From: Avena insularis | Lineage: Eukaryota; Streptophyta; Magnoliopsida; Poales; Poaceae | Reading direction: 5' to 3' | DNA length: 64,000 bases | NCBI GenBank assembly: GCA_023614405.1 | Contig: CM042686.1 | Location: forward strand, 349,316,329 to 349,380,328 | In this document: piece after piece, positions 26,901-41,900 of the stretch | Layout of the letters: the number at the start of each line of letters is the position of its first letter | Numbering within the stretch: position 1 is the first letter of the stretch | The notes under the pieces: model-generated | Databases searched by the model: none | What the model saw: only the letters and a program-made list of their open reading frames with translations | Told to the model about the DNA's origin: nothing | Translations under genes and position numbers: made by a program

Positions 26901-29900
26901 AACACACATGCAATTACTCTGGTGGATCCATATGTGGTTTGTGAAAAGAACAGACATGCAATGACTCTAGTGGATCCATATGTGGTTTGTGGAAAGAACA
27001 CACATGCAATAACCACTGGTTGATCCATATGCGGTTTATGGAAAGAACAGACATGCAATGCCATTGGTTTATCCATGTGTGGTTTGTGAAAAGAACACAC
27101 ATGCAATGCCACTGGTTGATCCATGTGTGGTTCATGACAAGAACACACATGCAATAAACACTAGTAGATCCATATGTGGTTCATGACAGGAACACACATG
27201 CAATAACCACGGGTTGATCCATATGTGGTTTGTGGAAAGAACACACATGCAATAACTCTAGTGGATCCATATGTGGTTTGTGGAAAGAACACACATGCAA
27301 TGACAATGATTGATCCATGTGTGGTTTGTGGAAAAAACACACATGCAATGACTCTAGTGGATCCATGTGTGGTTCATGATAGGAACACACATGCAATGAT
27401 ATTGGTTGATCCATATGTGATTTGTGGAAAGAACACACATGCAATGCCACTGGTTGATCCATGTGTGCTTCATGATAGGAACACACATGCAATGAACACT
27501 AGTAGATCCATATGTGGTTCATGACAGGAACACACATGCAATAACCACTGGTTGATCCATATGTGGTTTGTGGAAAGAACACACATGCAATGACTCTAGT
27601 GGATCCATATGTGGTTGGTGAAAAGAACACACATGCAATGCCACTGGTTGATCCATGTGTGGTTCATGACAGGAACACACATGCAATGAACACTAGTAGA
27701 TCCATATGTGGTTCATGACAGGAACACACATGCAATAACCGCTTGTTGATCCATATGTGGTTTGTGGAAAGAACACACGTCCAATGACTCTAGTGGATCC
27801 ATATGTGATTTGTGAAAAGAACACACATGGCATGCCACTGGTTGATCCATGTGTGGTTTGTGGAAAGAACACACATGCAATGACTCTAGTGGATCCATGT
27901 GTGGTTCATGACAGGAACACACATGCAATGACATTGGTTGATCCATATGTGATTTGTGGAAAGAACACACATGCCATGCCACTGGTTGATCCATGTGTGG
28001 TTCATGACAGGAACACACATGCAATGAACACTAGTAGATCCATATGTGGTTCATGAAAGGAACACACATGCAATAACCACTTGTTGATCCATATGTGGTT
28101 TGTGGAAAGAACACACATGCAATGACTCTAGTGGATCCATATGTGGTTTGTGAAAAGAACACACATGCAATGCCACTGGTTGATCCATGTGTGGTTCATG
28201 ACAGGAACACACATGCAATGAACACTAGTAGATCCATATGTGGTTCATGACAGGAACACACATGCAATAACCACTCGTTGATCCATATGTGGTCTGTGGA
28301 AAGAACACACATCCAATGACTCTAGTGGATCCATATGTGGTTTGTGGAAAGAACACACATGCAATGACCACTGGTTGATCCATGTGTGGTTCATGACATG
28401 ACCACACATGCAATGACACTAGTTGATCTATATGTGGTTTGTGGAAAGAACACACATGCAATGACTCTGGTAGATCCATGTGTGGTTTGTGGAAAGAACA
28501 CACATGCAATGAACACTGGTGGATCCATATGTGGTTCATGACAGGAACACACATGCAATGACTCAGGTGGATCCATGTTTGGTTTGTGGAAGGAACACAC
28601 ATGCAATGAACACTGGTGGATCCATATGTGGTTCATCACAGGAACACACATGCAATGACATTGGTTGATCCATATGTGATTTGTGGAAATAACACACATG
28701 CAATGAACACTGGTGGATCCATGTGTGGTTTGTGGAAAGAACACACATGCAATGACACTGGTTGATCCATATGTGGTTTGTGGAAAGAACACAGATGCAA
28801 TGACTCTAGTGGTTCCATATGTCGTTTGTGGAAAGAACAAACATGCTATGACATTGGTTGATCGATGTGTGGTTTGTGGAAAGAACACACATGCAATGAC
28901 TCTAGTGGGTCCATATGTGGTTTGTGGAAAGAACACACATGCAATGACATTGGTTGATCCATGTGTGGTTTGTGGAAAGAACACACATGCAATGGCTCTG
29001 GTGGATCCATATGTGGTTTGTGAAAAGAACAGACATGCAATGACTCTAGTGGATCCATATGTGGTTTGTGGACAGAACAAATATGCAATAACCACTGGTT
29101 GATCCATATGCGGTTTTTGGAAAGAACACACTTGTAATGCCATTGGTTCATCCATGTGTGGTTTGTGAAAAGAACACACATGCAATGGCACTGGCTGATC
29201 CATGTGTGGTTCACGATAGGAACACACATCCAATGAACACTAGTGGATCCATATTTGGTTCATGACAGGAACACACATGCAATAACCACGGGTTGATCCA
29301 TATGTGGTTTGTGGAAAGAACACACATGCAATGACATTGGTTGATCCATGTGTGGTTTGTGGAAAGAACACACATGCAATGACTCTGGTGGATCCATATG
29401 TGGTTTGTGAAAAGAACAGACATGCAATGACTCTATTGGATCCATATGTGGTTTGTTGAAAGAACACACATGCAATAACCACTGGTTGATCCATATGCGG
29501 TTTGTGGAAAGAACAGACATGCAATGCCATTGGTTTATCCATGTGTGGTTTGTGAAAAGAACACACATGCAATGCCACTGGTTGATCCATGTGTGGTTCA
29601 TGACAAGAACACACATGCAATGAATACTAGTAGATCCATATGTGGTTCATGACAGGAACACACATGCAATAACCACGGGTCGATCCATATGTGGTTTGTG
29701 GAAAGAACACACATGCAATGACTCTAGTGGATCCATATGTGGTTTGTGGAAAGAACACACATGCAATGACACTGATTGATCCATGTGTGGTTTGTGGAAA
29801 GAACACACATGCAATGACTCTGGTGGATCCATGTGTGGTTTGTGGAAAGAACACACATGCAATGAACACTGGTTGATCCATATGTGGTTCATGACAGGAA

Positions 29901-32900
29901 CACACATGCAATGCCACTAGTTGATCCATATGTGTTTTTTGGAAAGAACACACATGCAATGACTCTAGTGGATCCATGTGTGGTTCATGCAGGAACACAC
30001 ATGCAATGACATTGGTTGATCCATATGTGATTTGTGGAAAGAACACACATGCAATGAACACTAGTAGATCCATATGTGGTTCATGATAGGAACACACATG
30101 CAATAACCACTTGTTGATCCATATGTGGTTTGTGGAAAGAACACACATGCAATGACTCTAGTGGATCCATATGTGGTTTGTGAAAAGAACACACATGCAA
30201 TGACACTGGTTGATCCATGTGTGGTTTGTGGAAAGAACACACATCCAATGACTCTAGTGGATCCATATGTGGTTTGTGGAAAGAACACACATGCAATGCC
30301 ATTGGTGGATCCATGTGTGGTTTGTGGAAAGAACACACATGCAATGACTCTGGTGGATCCATGTGTGGTTTGTGGAAAGAACACACATGCAATGAACACT
30401 GGTGGATCCATATGTGGTTCATGACAGGAACACACATGCAATGACTCAGGTGGATCCATGTTTGGTTTGTGGAAGGAACACACATGCAATGAACACTGGT
30501 GGATCCATATGTGGTTCATCACAGGAACACACATGCAATGACATTGGTTGATCCATATGTGATTTTTGGAAATAACACACATGCAATGAACACTGGTGGA
30601 TCCATGTGTGGTTTGTGGAAAGAACACACATGCAATGACACTGGTTGATCCATATGTGGTTTGTGGAAAGAACACAGATGCAATGACTCTAGTGGTTCCA
30701 TATGTCGTTTGTGGAAAGAACAAACATGCTATGACATTGGTTGATCGATGTGTGGTTTGTGGAAAGAACACACATGCAATGACTCTAGTGGGTCCATATG
30801 TGGTTTGTGGAAAGAACACACATGCAATGACATTGGTTGATCCATGTGTGGTTTGTGGAAAGAACACACATGCAATGGCTCTGGTGGATCCATATGTGGT
30901 TTGTGAAAAGAACAGACATGCAATGACTCTAGTGGATCCATATGTGGTTTGTGGATAGAAAAAATATGCAATAACCACTGGTTGATCCATATGCGGTTTT
31001 TGGAAAGAACACACATGTAATGCCATTGGTGGATCCATGTGTGGTTCATGACAGGAACACACATGCAATGGCACTGGCTGATCCATGTGTGGTTCACGAT
31101 AGGAACACACATGTAATGAACACTAGTGGATCCATATTTGGTTCATGACAGGAACACACATGCAATAACCACGGGTTGATCCATATGTGGTTTGTGGAAA
31201 GAACACACATGCAATGACTCTAGTGGGTCCATATGTGGTTTGTGGAAAGAACACACATGCAATGACATTGGTTGATCCATGTGTGGTTTGTGGAAAGAAC
31301 ACACATGCAATGACTCTGGTGGATCCATATGTGGTTTGTGAAAAGAACAGACATGCAATGACTCTAGTGGATCCATATGTGGTTTGTGGAAAGAACACAC
31401 ATGCAATAACCACTGGTTGATCCATATGCGGTTTGTGGAAAGAACAGACATGCAATGCCATTAGTTTATCCATGTGTGGTTTGTGAAAAGAACACACATG
31501 CAATGCCACTGGTTGATCCATGTGTGGTTCATGACAAGAACACACATGCAATGAATACTAGTAGATCCATATGTGGTTCATGACAGGAACACACATGCAA
31601 TAACCACGGGTTGATTCATATGTGGTTTGTGGAAAGAACACACATGCAATGACTCTAGTGGATCCATATGTGGTTTGTGGAAAGAACACACATGCAATGA
31701 CACTGATTGATCCATGTGTGGTTTGTGGAAAGAACACACATGCAATGACTCTAGTGGATCCATGTGTGGTTCATGACAGGAACACACATGCAATGACATT
31801 GGTTGATCCATATGTGATTTGTGGAAAGAACACACATGCAATGCCACTGGTTGATCCATGTGTGGTTCATGACAGGAAGACACATGCAATGAACACTAGT
31901 ATATCCATATGTGGTTCATGACATGAACACACATGCAATAACCACTAGTTGATCCATATGTGGTTTGTGGAAAGAACACACATGCAATGACTCTAGTGGA
32001 TCCATATGTGGTTTGTGAAAAGAACACACATGCAATGCCACTGGTTGATCCATGTGTGGTTCATGACAGGAACACACATGCAATGAACACTAGTAGATCC
32101 ATATGTGGTTCATGATAGGAACACACATGCAATAACCACTTGTTGATCCATATGTGGTTTGTGGAAAGAACACAAATGCAATGACTCTAGTGGATCCATA
32201 TGTGGTTTGTGAAAAGAACACACATGCAATGCCACTGGTTGATCCATGTGTGGTTCATGACAGGAACACACATGCAATGAACACTAGTAGATCCATATGT
32301 GGTTCATGACAGGAACACACATGCAATAACCACTCGTTGATCGATGTGTGGTCTGTGGAAAGAACACACATCCAATGACTCTAGTGGATCCATATGTGGT
32401 TTGTGGAAAGAACACACATGCAATGACCACTGGTTGATCCATGTGTGGTTCATGACATGACCACACATGCAATGACACTAGTTGATCCATATGTGGTTTG
32501 TGGAAAGAACACACATGCAATGACTCTGGTAGATCCATGTGTGGTTTGTGGAAAGAACACACATGCAGTGAACACTGGTGGATCCATATGTGGTTCATGA
32601 CAGGAACACACATGCAATGACTCAGGTGGATCCATGTGTGGTTTGTGGAAGGAACACACATGCAATGAACACTGGTGGATCCATATGTGGTTCATGACAG
32701 GAACACACATGCAATGACATTGGTTGATCCATATGTGATTTGGGGAAAGAACACACATGCAATGAACACTAGTGGATCCATGTGTGGTTTGTGGAAAGAA
32801 CACACATGCAATGACACTGGTTGATCCATGTGTGGTTTGTGGAAAGAACACACATGTAATGACTCTTGTGGATCCATATGTGGTTTGTGAAAAGAACAGA

Positions 32901-33000
32901 CATGCAATGACTCTAGTGGATCCATATGTGGTTTGTGGAAAGAACACGCATGCAATAACCACTGGTTGATCCATATGCGGTTTGTGGAAAGAACACAGAT
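23940..33000 (+). repeat. Higher-order repeat region, period about 1.9-2.1 kb
   Basis: Diagnostic variants recur at long intervals. GACAATGATTGATCC occurs at 25372 and 27302 (1930 apart). GACACTGATTGAT occurs at 29768 and 31699 (1931 apart). GTGGATCCATATTTGG occurs near 29241 and 31124 (1883 apart). ACTCAGGTGGATCC recurs at about 24556, 26487, 28564, 30447 and 32623. Differences between periods are close to multiples of 48, which means copies gained or lost whole units. Confidence 0.8.
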
Positions 33001-33003
33001 GCA

Positions 33004-36000
33004 AGGACACTAGTGGTTCCATATGTCGTTTGTGGAAAGAACAAACATGATATGACATTGGTTGATCGATGTGTGGTTTGTGGAAAGGACACACATGCAA
33101 TGACTCTAGTGGGTCCATATGTGGTTTGTGGAAAGAACACACATGCAATGACGTTGGCTGATCCATGTGTGGTTTGTGGAAAGAACACACATGCAATGAC
33201 TCTGGTGGATCCATATGTGGTTTGTGAAAAGAACAGACATGCAATGACTCTAGTGGATCCATATGTGGTTTGTGGACAGAACAAACATGCAATAACCACT
33301 GGTTGATCCATATGCGGTTTTTGGAAAGAACACACATGTAATGCCATTGGTTGATCCATGTGTGGTTTGTGAAAATAACACACATGCAATGGCACTGGTT
33401 GATCCATGTGTGGTTCATGACAGGAACACACATGCAATGAACACTATTAGATCCATATGTGGTTCATGCCAGGAACACACATGCAATAACCACTGGTTGA
33501 TCCATATGTGGTTTGTGGAAAGAACACACATGGAATGACTCTAGTGAATCCATATGTGGTTTGTGGAAAGAACACACCTGTAATGACAACTGGTTGATCC
33601 ATGTGTGGTTCATGACATTACCACACATCCAATGACACTAGTTGATCCATATGTGGTTTGTGGAAAGAACACAATGCAATGACTCTGGTGGATCCATGCG
33701 TGGTTTGTGGAAAGAACACACATGCAATGAACACTGGTGGATCCATATGTGGTTCATGATAGGAACACACATGCAATGACTTAGGTTGATCCATGTGTGG
33801 TTTGTGGAAGGAACACACATGAAATGAACACTGGTGGATCCATATGTGGTTCATGACAGGAACATACATGCAATGACATTGGTTGATCCATATATGGTTT
33901 GTGGAAAGAACACACATGCAATGACTCTAGTGGATCCATATGGGGTTTGTGGAAAGAACACATATGTAATGACAACTGGTTGATCCATGTGTGGTTCATG
34001 ACATGACCACACATCCAATGACACTAGTTGATCCATATGTGGTTTGTGGAAAGAACACAATGCAATGACTATGGTGGATCCATGCGTGGTTTGTGGAAAG
34101 AACACACATGCAATGAACACTGGTGGATCCATATGTGGTTCATGATAGGAACAGACATGCAATGACTCAGGTGGATCCATGTGTGGTTTGTGGAAGGAAC
34201 ACACATGCAATGAACACTGGTGGATCCATATGTGGTTCATGACAGGAACACACATGCAATGACATTGGTTGATCCATATGTGGTTTGTGGAAAGAACACA
34301 CATGCAATGAACACTGGTGGATCCATGTGTGGTTTGTGGAAAGAACACACATGCAATGACACTGGTTGATCCATATGTGGTTTGTGGAAAGAACACACAT
34401 GCAATGACTCTAGTGGTTCCATATGTGGTTTGTGGAAAGAACAAACATGCAATGACATTGGTTGATCCATGTGTGGTTTGTGGAAAGAACACACATGCAA
34501 TGACTCTAGTGGGTCCATATGTGGTTTGTGGAAAGAACACATATGCAATGACATTGGTTGATCCATGTGTGGTTTGTGGAAAGAACACACATGTAATGAC
34601 TCTTGTGGATCCATATGTGGTTTGTCAAAAGAACAGACATGCAATGACTCTAGTGGATCCATATGTGGTTTGTGGAAAGAACACGCATGCAATAACCACT
34701 GGTTGATCCATATGCGGTTTGTGGAAAGAACACAGATGCAATGACTCTAGTGGTTCCATATGTCGTTTGTGGAAAGAACAAACATGATATGACATTGGTT
34801 GATCGATGTGTGGTTTGTGGAAAGGACACACATGCAATGACTCTAGTGGGTCCATATGTGGTTTGTGGAAAGAACACACATGCAATGACGTTGGCTGATC
34901 CATGTGTGGTTTGTGGAAAGAACACACATGCAATGACTCTGGTGGATCCATATGTGGTTTGTGAAAAGAACAGACATGCAATGACTCTAGTGGATCCATA
35001 TGTGGTTTGTGGACAGAACAAACATGCAATAACCACTGGTTGATCCATATGCGGTTTTTGGAAAGAACACACATGTAATGCCATTGGTTGATCCATGTGT
35101 GGTTTGTGAAAATAACACACATGCAATGGCACTGGTTGATCCATGTGTGGTTCATGACAGGAACACACATGCAATGAACACTATTAGATCCATATGTGGT
35201 TCATGACAGGAACACACATGCAATAACCACTGGTTGATCCATATGTGGTTTGTGGAAAGAACACACATGGAATGACTCTAGTGAATCCATATGTGGTTTG
35301 TGGAAAGAACACACCTGTAATGACAACTGGTTGATCCATGTGTGGTTCATGACATGACCACACATCCAATGACACTAGTTGATCCATATGTGGTTTGTGG
35401 AAAGAACACAATGCAATGACTCTGGTGGATCCATGCGTGGTTTGTGGAAAGAACACACATGCAATATACACTGGTGGATCCATATGTGGTTCATGATAGG
35501 AACACACATGCAATGACTTAGGTTGATCCATGTGTGGTTTATGGAAGGAACACACATGAAATGAACACTGGTGGATCCATATGTGGTTCATGACAGGAAC
35601 ATACATGCAATGACATTGGTTGATCCATATATGGTTTGTGGAAAGAACACACATGCAATGACTCTAGTGGATCCATATGTGGTTTGTGGAAAGAACACAC
35701 ATGTAATGACAACTGGTTGATCCATGTGTGGTTCATGACATGACCACACATCCAATGACACTAGTTGATCCATATGTGGTTTGTGGAAAGAACACAATGC
35801 AATGACTATGGTGGATCCATGCGTGGTTTGTGGAAAGAACACACATGCAATGAACGCTCGTGGATCCATATGTGGTTCATGATAGGAACAGACATGCAAT
35901 GACTCAGGTGGATCCATGTGTGGTTTGTAGAAGGAACACACATGCAATGAACACTGGTGGATCCATATGTGGTTCATGACAGGAACACACATGCAATGAC

Positions 36001-36476
36001 ATTGGTTGATCCATATGTGGTTTGTGGAAAGAACACACATGCAATGAACACAGGTGGATCCATGTGTGGTTTGTGGAAAGAACACACATGCAATGACACT
36101 GGTTGATCCATATGTGGTTTGTGGAAAGAACACACATGCAATGACTCTAGTGGTTCCATATGTGGTTTGTGGAAAGAACAAACATGCAATGACATTGGTT
36201 GATCCATGTGTGGTTTGTGGAAAGAACACACATGCAATGACTCTAGTGGGTCCATATGTGGTTTGTGGAAAGAACACAGATGCAATGACATTGGTTGATC
36301 CATGTGTGGTTTGTGGAAAGAACACACATGTAATGACTCTTGTGGATCCATATGTGGTTTGTGAAAAGAACAGACATGCAATGACTCTAGTGGATCCATA
36401 TGTGGTTTGTGGAAAGAACACGCATGCAATAACCACTGGTTGATCCATATGCGGTTTGTGGAAAGAACACACATGC
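33004..36476 (+). repeat. Recent 1737-bp tandem duplication within the satellite
   Basis: Rare variants recur at exactly 1737 bp: GTTGATCGATGTGTGG at 33061 and 34798, and AACACACCTGTAATGAC at 33571 and 35308. Units between them match class by class, including single-base oddities such as GAACACAATGCAATG. The second copy begins at about 34741, directly after the first. Confidence 0.85.
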
Positions 36477-37049
36477 AATGCCATTGGTTGATCCATGTGT
36501 GGTTTGTGAAAAGAACACACATGCAATGCCACTCGTTGATCCATGTGTGGTTCATGACAGGAACACACATGCAATGAACACTAGTAGATCCGTATGTGGT
36601 TCATGACAGGAACACACATGCAATAACCACCGGCTGATCCATATGTGGTTTGTGGAAAGAACACACATGTAATGACTCTAGTGGATCCATATGTGGTTTG
36701 TGGAAAGAACACACATGCAATGACACTGATTGATCCATGTGTGGTTTGTGGAAAGAACACACATGCAATGACTCTAGTGGATACATGTGTGGTTCATGGC
36801 AGGAACACACATGCAATGACATTGGTTGATCCATATGTGATTTGTGGAAAGAACATACATGCAATGCCACTAGTTGATCCATGTGTGGTTCATGACAGGA
36901 ACACACATGCAATGACTCAGGTGGATCCATATGTGGTTCATGACAGGAATACACATGCAATAACCACTGGTTGATCCATATGTGCTTTGTGGAAAGAACA
37001 CACATGCAATGACTCTAGTGGATCCATATGTGGTTTGTGAAAAGAACAC

Positions 37050-38910
37050 ACATGCAATGCCACTGGTTGATCCATGTGTGGTTCATGACAGGAACACACA
37101 TGCAATGAACACTAGTAGATCCATATGTGGTTCATGACAGGAACACACATGCAATAACAACCGGTTAATCCATATGTGGTCTGTGGAAAGAACACACATG
37201 CAATGACTCTAGTGGATCCAAATGTGGTTTGTGGAAAGAACACACATGCAATGACCACTGGTTGATCCATGTGTGGTTCAAGCCATGACCACACATGCAA
37301 TGACACTAGTTGATCCATATGTGGTTTGTGGAAAGAACACACATGCAATGACTCTAGTAGATCCATGTTTGGTTTGTGGAAAGAACACACATGCAATGAA
37401 CACTGGTGGATCCATATGTGGTTCATGACAGGAACACACATGCAATGACTCAGGTGGATCCATATGTGGTTTGTGGAAGGAACACACATGCAATGAACAC
37501 TGGTGGATCCATATGTGGTTCATGACAGGAACACACATGCAATGACATTGGTTGATCCATATGTGGTTTGTGGAAAGAACACACATGCAATGAACACAGG
37601 TGGATCCATGTGTGGTTTGTGGAAAGAACACACATGCAATGACACTGGTTGATCCATGTGTGGTTTGTGGAAAGAACACACATGTAATGACTCTTGTGGA
37701 TCCATATGTGGTTTGTGAAAAGAACAGACATGCAATGACTCTAGTGGATCCATATGTGGTTTGTGGAAAGAACACACATGCAATAACACTAGTTGATCCA
37801 TATGTGGTTTGTGGAAAGAACACACATGCAATGCCATTGGTTAATCCATGTGTGGTTTCTGGAAAGAACACACATGCAATGACTGGTGATCCATTCATGT
37901 TATGGGGACACACATGCAATGAAATGAATACTAGTAGAATGTGGTTCATGAAGGAACACACACACATGCACAAACCAAAGCTGATCCATATGTCTTTTGT
38001 GGAAAGAACACACATGTAATGACTCTTGTGGATCCATTTGTGGTTTGTGGAAAGAACACACATGCAATGACACTGGTTGATCCATATGTGGTTTGTGGAA
38101 AGAACACACATGCAATGACATTGGTTGTTCCATATGTGGTTTGTGGAAAGAACACACATGCAATGACACGAGTGGATCCATATGTGGTTCATGACAGAAC
38201 ATACACATGCAATAACATTGGTTGATCCATATGTGGTTTGTGGAAAGAACACACATGCAATGATTCTAGTGGATCCATATGTGGTTTGTGAAAAGAACAC
38301 ACATGCAATGACCCTGGTTGATCCATGTGTGGTTCATGACAGGAACACACATGCAATGAACACTAGTAGATCCATATGTGGTTCATGACAGGAACACACA
38401 TGCAATAACAACCGGTTAATCCATATGTGGTCTGTGGAAAGAACAATTATGCAATGACTCTAGTGGATCCAAATGTGGTTTGTGGAAAGACACACATGCA
38501 ATGACCACTGGTTGATCCATGTGTGGTTGAAGCCATGACCACACATGCAATGACACTAGTTGATCCATATGTGGTTTGTGGAAAGAACACACATGCAATG
38601 ACTCTAGTAGATCCATGTTTGGTTTGTGGAAAGAACACACATGCAATGAACACTGGTGGATCCATATGTGGTTCATGACAGGAACACACATGCAATGACT
38701 CAGGTGGATCCATATGTGGTTTGTGGAAGGAACACACATGCAATGAACACTGGTGGATCCATATGTGGTTCATGACAGGAACACACATGCAATGACATTG
38801 GTTGATCCATATGTGGTTTGTGGAAAGAACACACATGCAATGAACACAGGTGGATCCATGTGTGGTTTGTGGAAAGAACACACATGCAATGACACTGGTT
38901 GATCCATATG
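37050..38910 (+). repeat. About 1250-bp higher-order duplication
   Basis: AGCCATGACCACAC occurs at 37281 and 38531 (1250 apart), and ACAACCGGTTAATCC at about 37157 and 38408. AACACAGGTGGATCC occurs at about 37594 and 38844. Homology holds over roughly 600 bp of each copy; beyond about 37660 the unit order differs. Confidence 0.7.
37885..37990 (+). repeat. Disordered satellite units
   Basis: Within an otherwise regular array this short stretch loses the register. It contains TGATCCATTCATGTTATGG, GAATACTAGTAGAATGTGG and a short CACACACACA run, and units here are shorter or fused. It is still clearly satellite-derived. Confidence 0.8.
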
Positions 38911-41900
38911 TGGTTTGTGGAAAGAACACACATGCAATGACTCTAGTGGTTCCATATGTGGTTTTGGAAAGAACAAACATGAAATGACATTGGTTGATCC
39001 ATGTGTGGTTTGTGGAAAGAACACACACGCAATGACTCTAGTGGGTCCATATGTGGTTTGTGGAAAGAACACACATGCAATGACATTGGTTGATCCATGT
39101 GTGGTTTTTTTAAAGAACACACATGCAATGACTCTGGTGGATCCATATGTGGTTTGTGAAAAGAACAGACATGCAATGACTCTAGTGGATCCATATGTGG
39201 TTTGTGGAAAGAACACACATGCAATGAACACTGGTGGATCCATATGTGGTTCATGACAGGAACACACATGCAATGACTCAGGTGGATCCATGTGTGGTTT
39301 GTGGAAGGAACACACATGCAATGAACACTGGTGGATCCATATGTGGTTCATGACAGGAACACACATGCAATGACATTGGTTGATCCATATTTGATTTGTG
39401 GAAAGAACACACATGCAATGAACACTGGTGGATCCATGTGTGGCTTGTGGAAAGAACACACATGCAATGACACTGGTTGATCCATATGTGGTTTGTGGAA
39501 AGAACACACATACAATGACTCTAGTGGTTCCATATGTCGTTTGTGGAAAGAACAAACATGCTATGACATTGGTTGATCGATGTGTGGTTTGTGGAAAGAA
39601 CACACATGCAATGACTCTAGTGGGTCCATATGTGGTTTGTGGAAAGAACACACATGCAATGACATTGGTTGATCCATGTGTGGTTTGTGGAAAGAACACA
39701 CATGCAATGAACACTGGTGGATCCATATGTGGTTTGTGACATGAACACATGCAATGACTCTAGTGGATCCATATGTGGTTTGTGGACAGAACAAACATGC
39801 AATAACCACTGGTTGATCCATATGCGGTTTTTGGAAAGAACACACATGTAATTCCATTGGTTGATCCATGTGTGGTTTGTGAAAAGAACACACATGCAAT
39901 GGCACTGGTTGATCCATGTGTGGTTCACGATAGGAACACACATGCAATGAACACTAGTGGATCCATATTTGGTTCATGACAGGAACACACATGCAATAAC
40001 CACGGGTTGATCCATATGTGGTTTGTGGAAAGAACACACATGCAATGACTCTAGTGGATCCATATGTGGTTTGTGGAAAAGAACACACATGCAATGACTC
40101 TAGTGGATCCATATGTGGTTTGTGGAAAGAACACATGCAATGACATTGGTTGATCTATATGTGGTTTGTGAAAAGAACACACATGACTCTAGTGGATCCA
40201 TATGTGGTTTGTGAAAAGAACACACATGCAATGACATTGGTTGATCCATATGTGGTTTGTGTAAAGAACACACATGCAATGACTCTAGTGGATCCATATG
40301 TGGTTTGTGAAAAGAACACATATGCAATGACTCTAGTGGATCCATATGTGGTTTGTGGAAAGAACACACATGCAATGCCATTGGTTGATCCATATGTGGT
40401 TTGTGGAAAGAACACACATGCAATGACATTGGTGGATCCATGTGTGGTTTGTGAAAAGAACACACATGCAATGACTCTAGTGGATCCATATGTGGTTCAT
40501 GACAGGAACACACATGCAATGACACTGGTTGATCCATATGTGGTTTGTGGAAAGAACACACATGCAATGACTCTGGTGGATCCATATGTGGTTTGTGGAA
40601 AGAACACACATGCAATGACTCTGGTTGATCCATGTGTGGTTTGTGTAAATAACACACATGCAATGACTCTGGTGGATACATGTGTGGTTTGTGTAAAGAA
40701 CACACATGCAATGACATTGGTGGATCCATATGTGGTTTGTGGAAAGAACACATGCAATGCCACTGGTGGATCCATGTGTGGTTTGTGGAAAGAACACACA
40801 TGCAATGAACACTAGTGGATCCATATGTGGTTTGTGAAAAGAACACACATGCAATGACAATAGTTGATCCATATGTGGTTTGTGGAAAGAACACACATGC
40901 AATGACTCTAGTGGATCCATGTGGTTTGTAAAGAACACACATGCAATGAACTGGTTGATCCATATGTGGTTCATGAAAAGAACACATGTAATGACACTGG
41001 TGGATCCATGTGTGGTTTGTGGAAAGAACACACATGCAATGCCACTGGTTGATCCATGTGTGGTTTGTGGAAAGAACACACATGCAATGACTCTAGTGGG
41101 TCCATATGTGGTTTGTGAAAAGAACACACATGCAATGCCATTGGTTGATCCATGTGTGGTTTGTGAAAAGAATATACATGCAATGAATCTAGTGGATCCA
41201 TATGTGGTTCATGAAAGAACACACATGCAATGACATTAGTTGATCCATATGTGGTTTGTGGAAAAGAACACACATGCAATGCCACTGGTGGATCCATGTG
41301 TGGTTTGTGGAAAGAACACACATGCAATGAACACTAGTAGATCCATATGTGGTTCATGACAGGAACACACATGCAATGACTCGGTGGATCCATATGTGGT
41401 TTGTGGAAAGAACACACATGCAATGACTCTTGGTGGATCCATATGTGGTTCATGAGAACACACATGCAATGACATTGGTTGATCCATATGTGGTTCATGG
41501 AAAGAACACACATGCAATGACTAGTTGATCCATGTGTGGTTTGTGGAAACAACACACATGCAATGACACTGGTAGATCCATGTGTGGTTTGTGAAAAGAA
41601 CACACATGCAATGACTCTAGTGGATCCATATGTGGTTTGTGGAAAGAACACACATGCAATGACATTGGTTGATCCATGTGTGGTTTCTGTAAATAAAACA
41701 CATGCAATGACTCTAGTTGATACATATGTGGTTTGTGGAAAGAACACACATGCAATGACTCTAGTGGATCCATGTGTGGTTTGTGGAAAGAACACTCATG
41801 CAATGACCCGTTTGGATACAAATGTGGGTTGGGGAAAGAACACAAAAGCAAATTCCACTAGTAGATCCATATGTGGTTTGTGGAAAGAACACACATGCAA

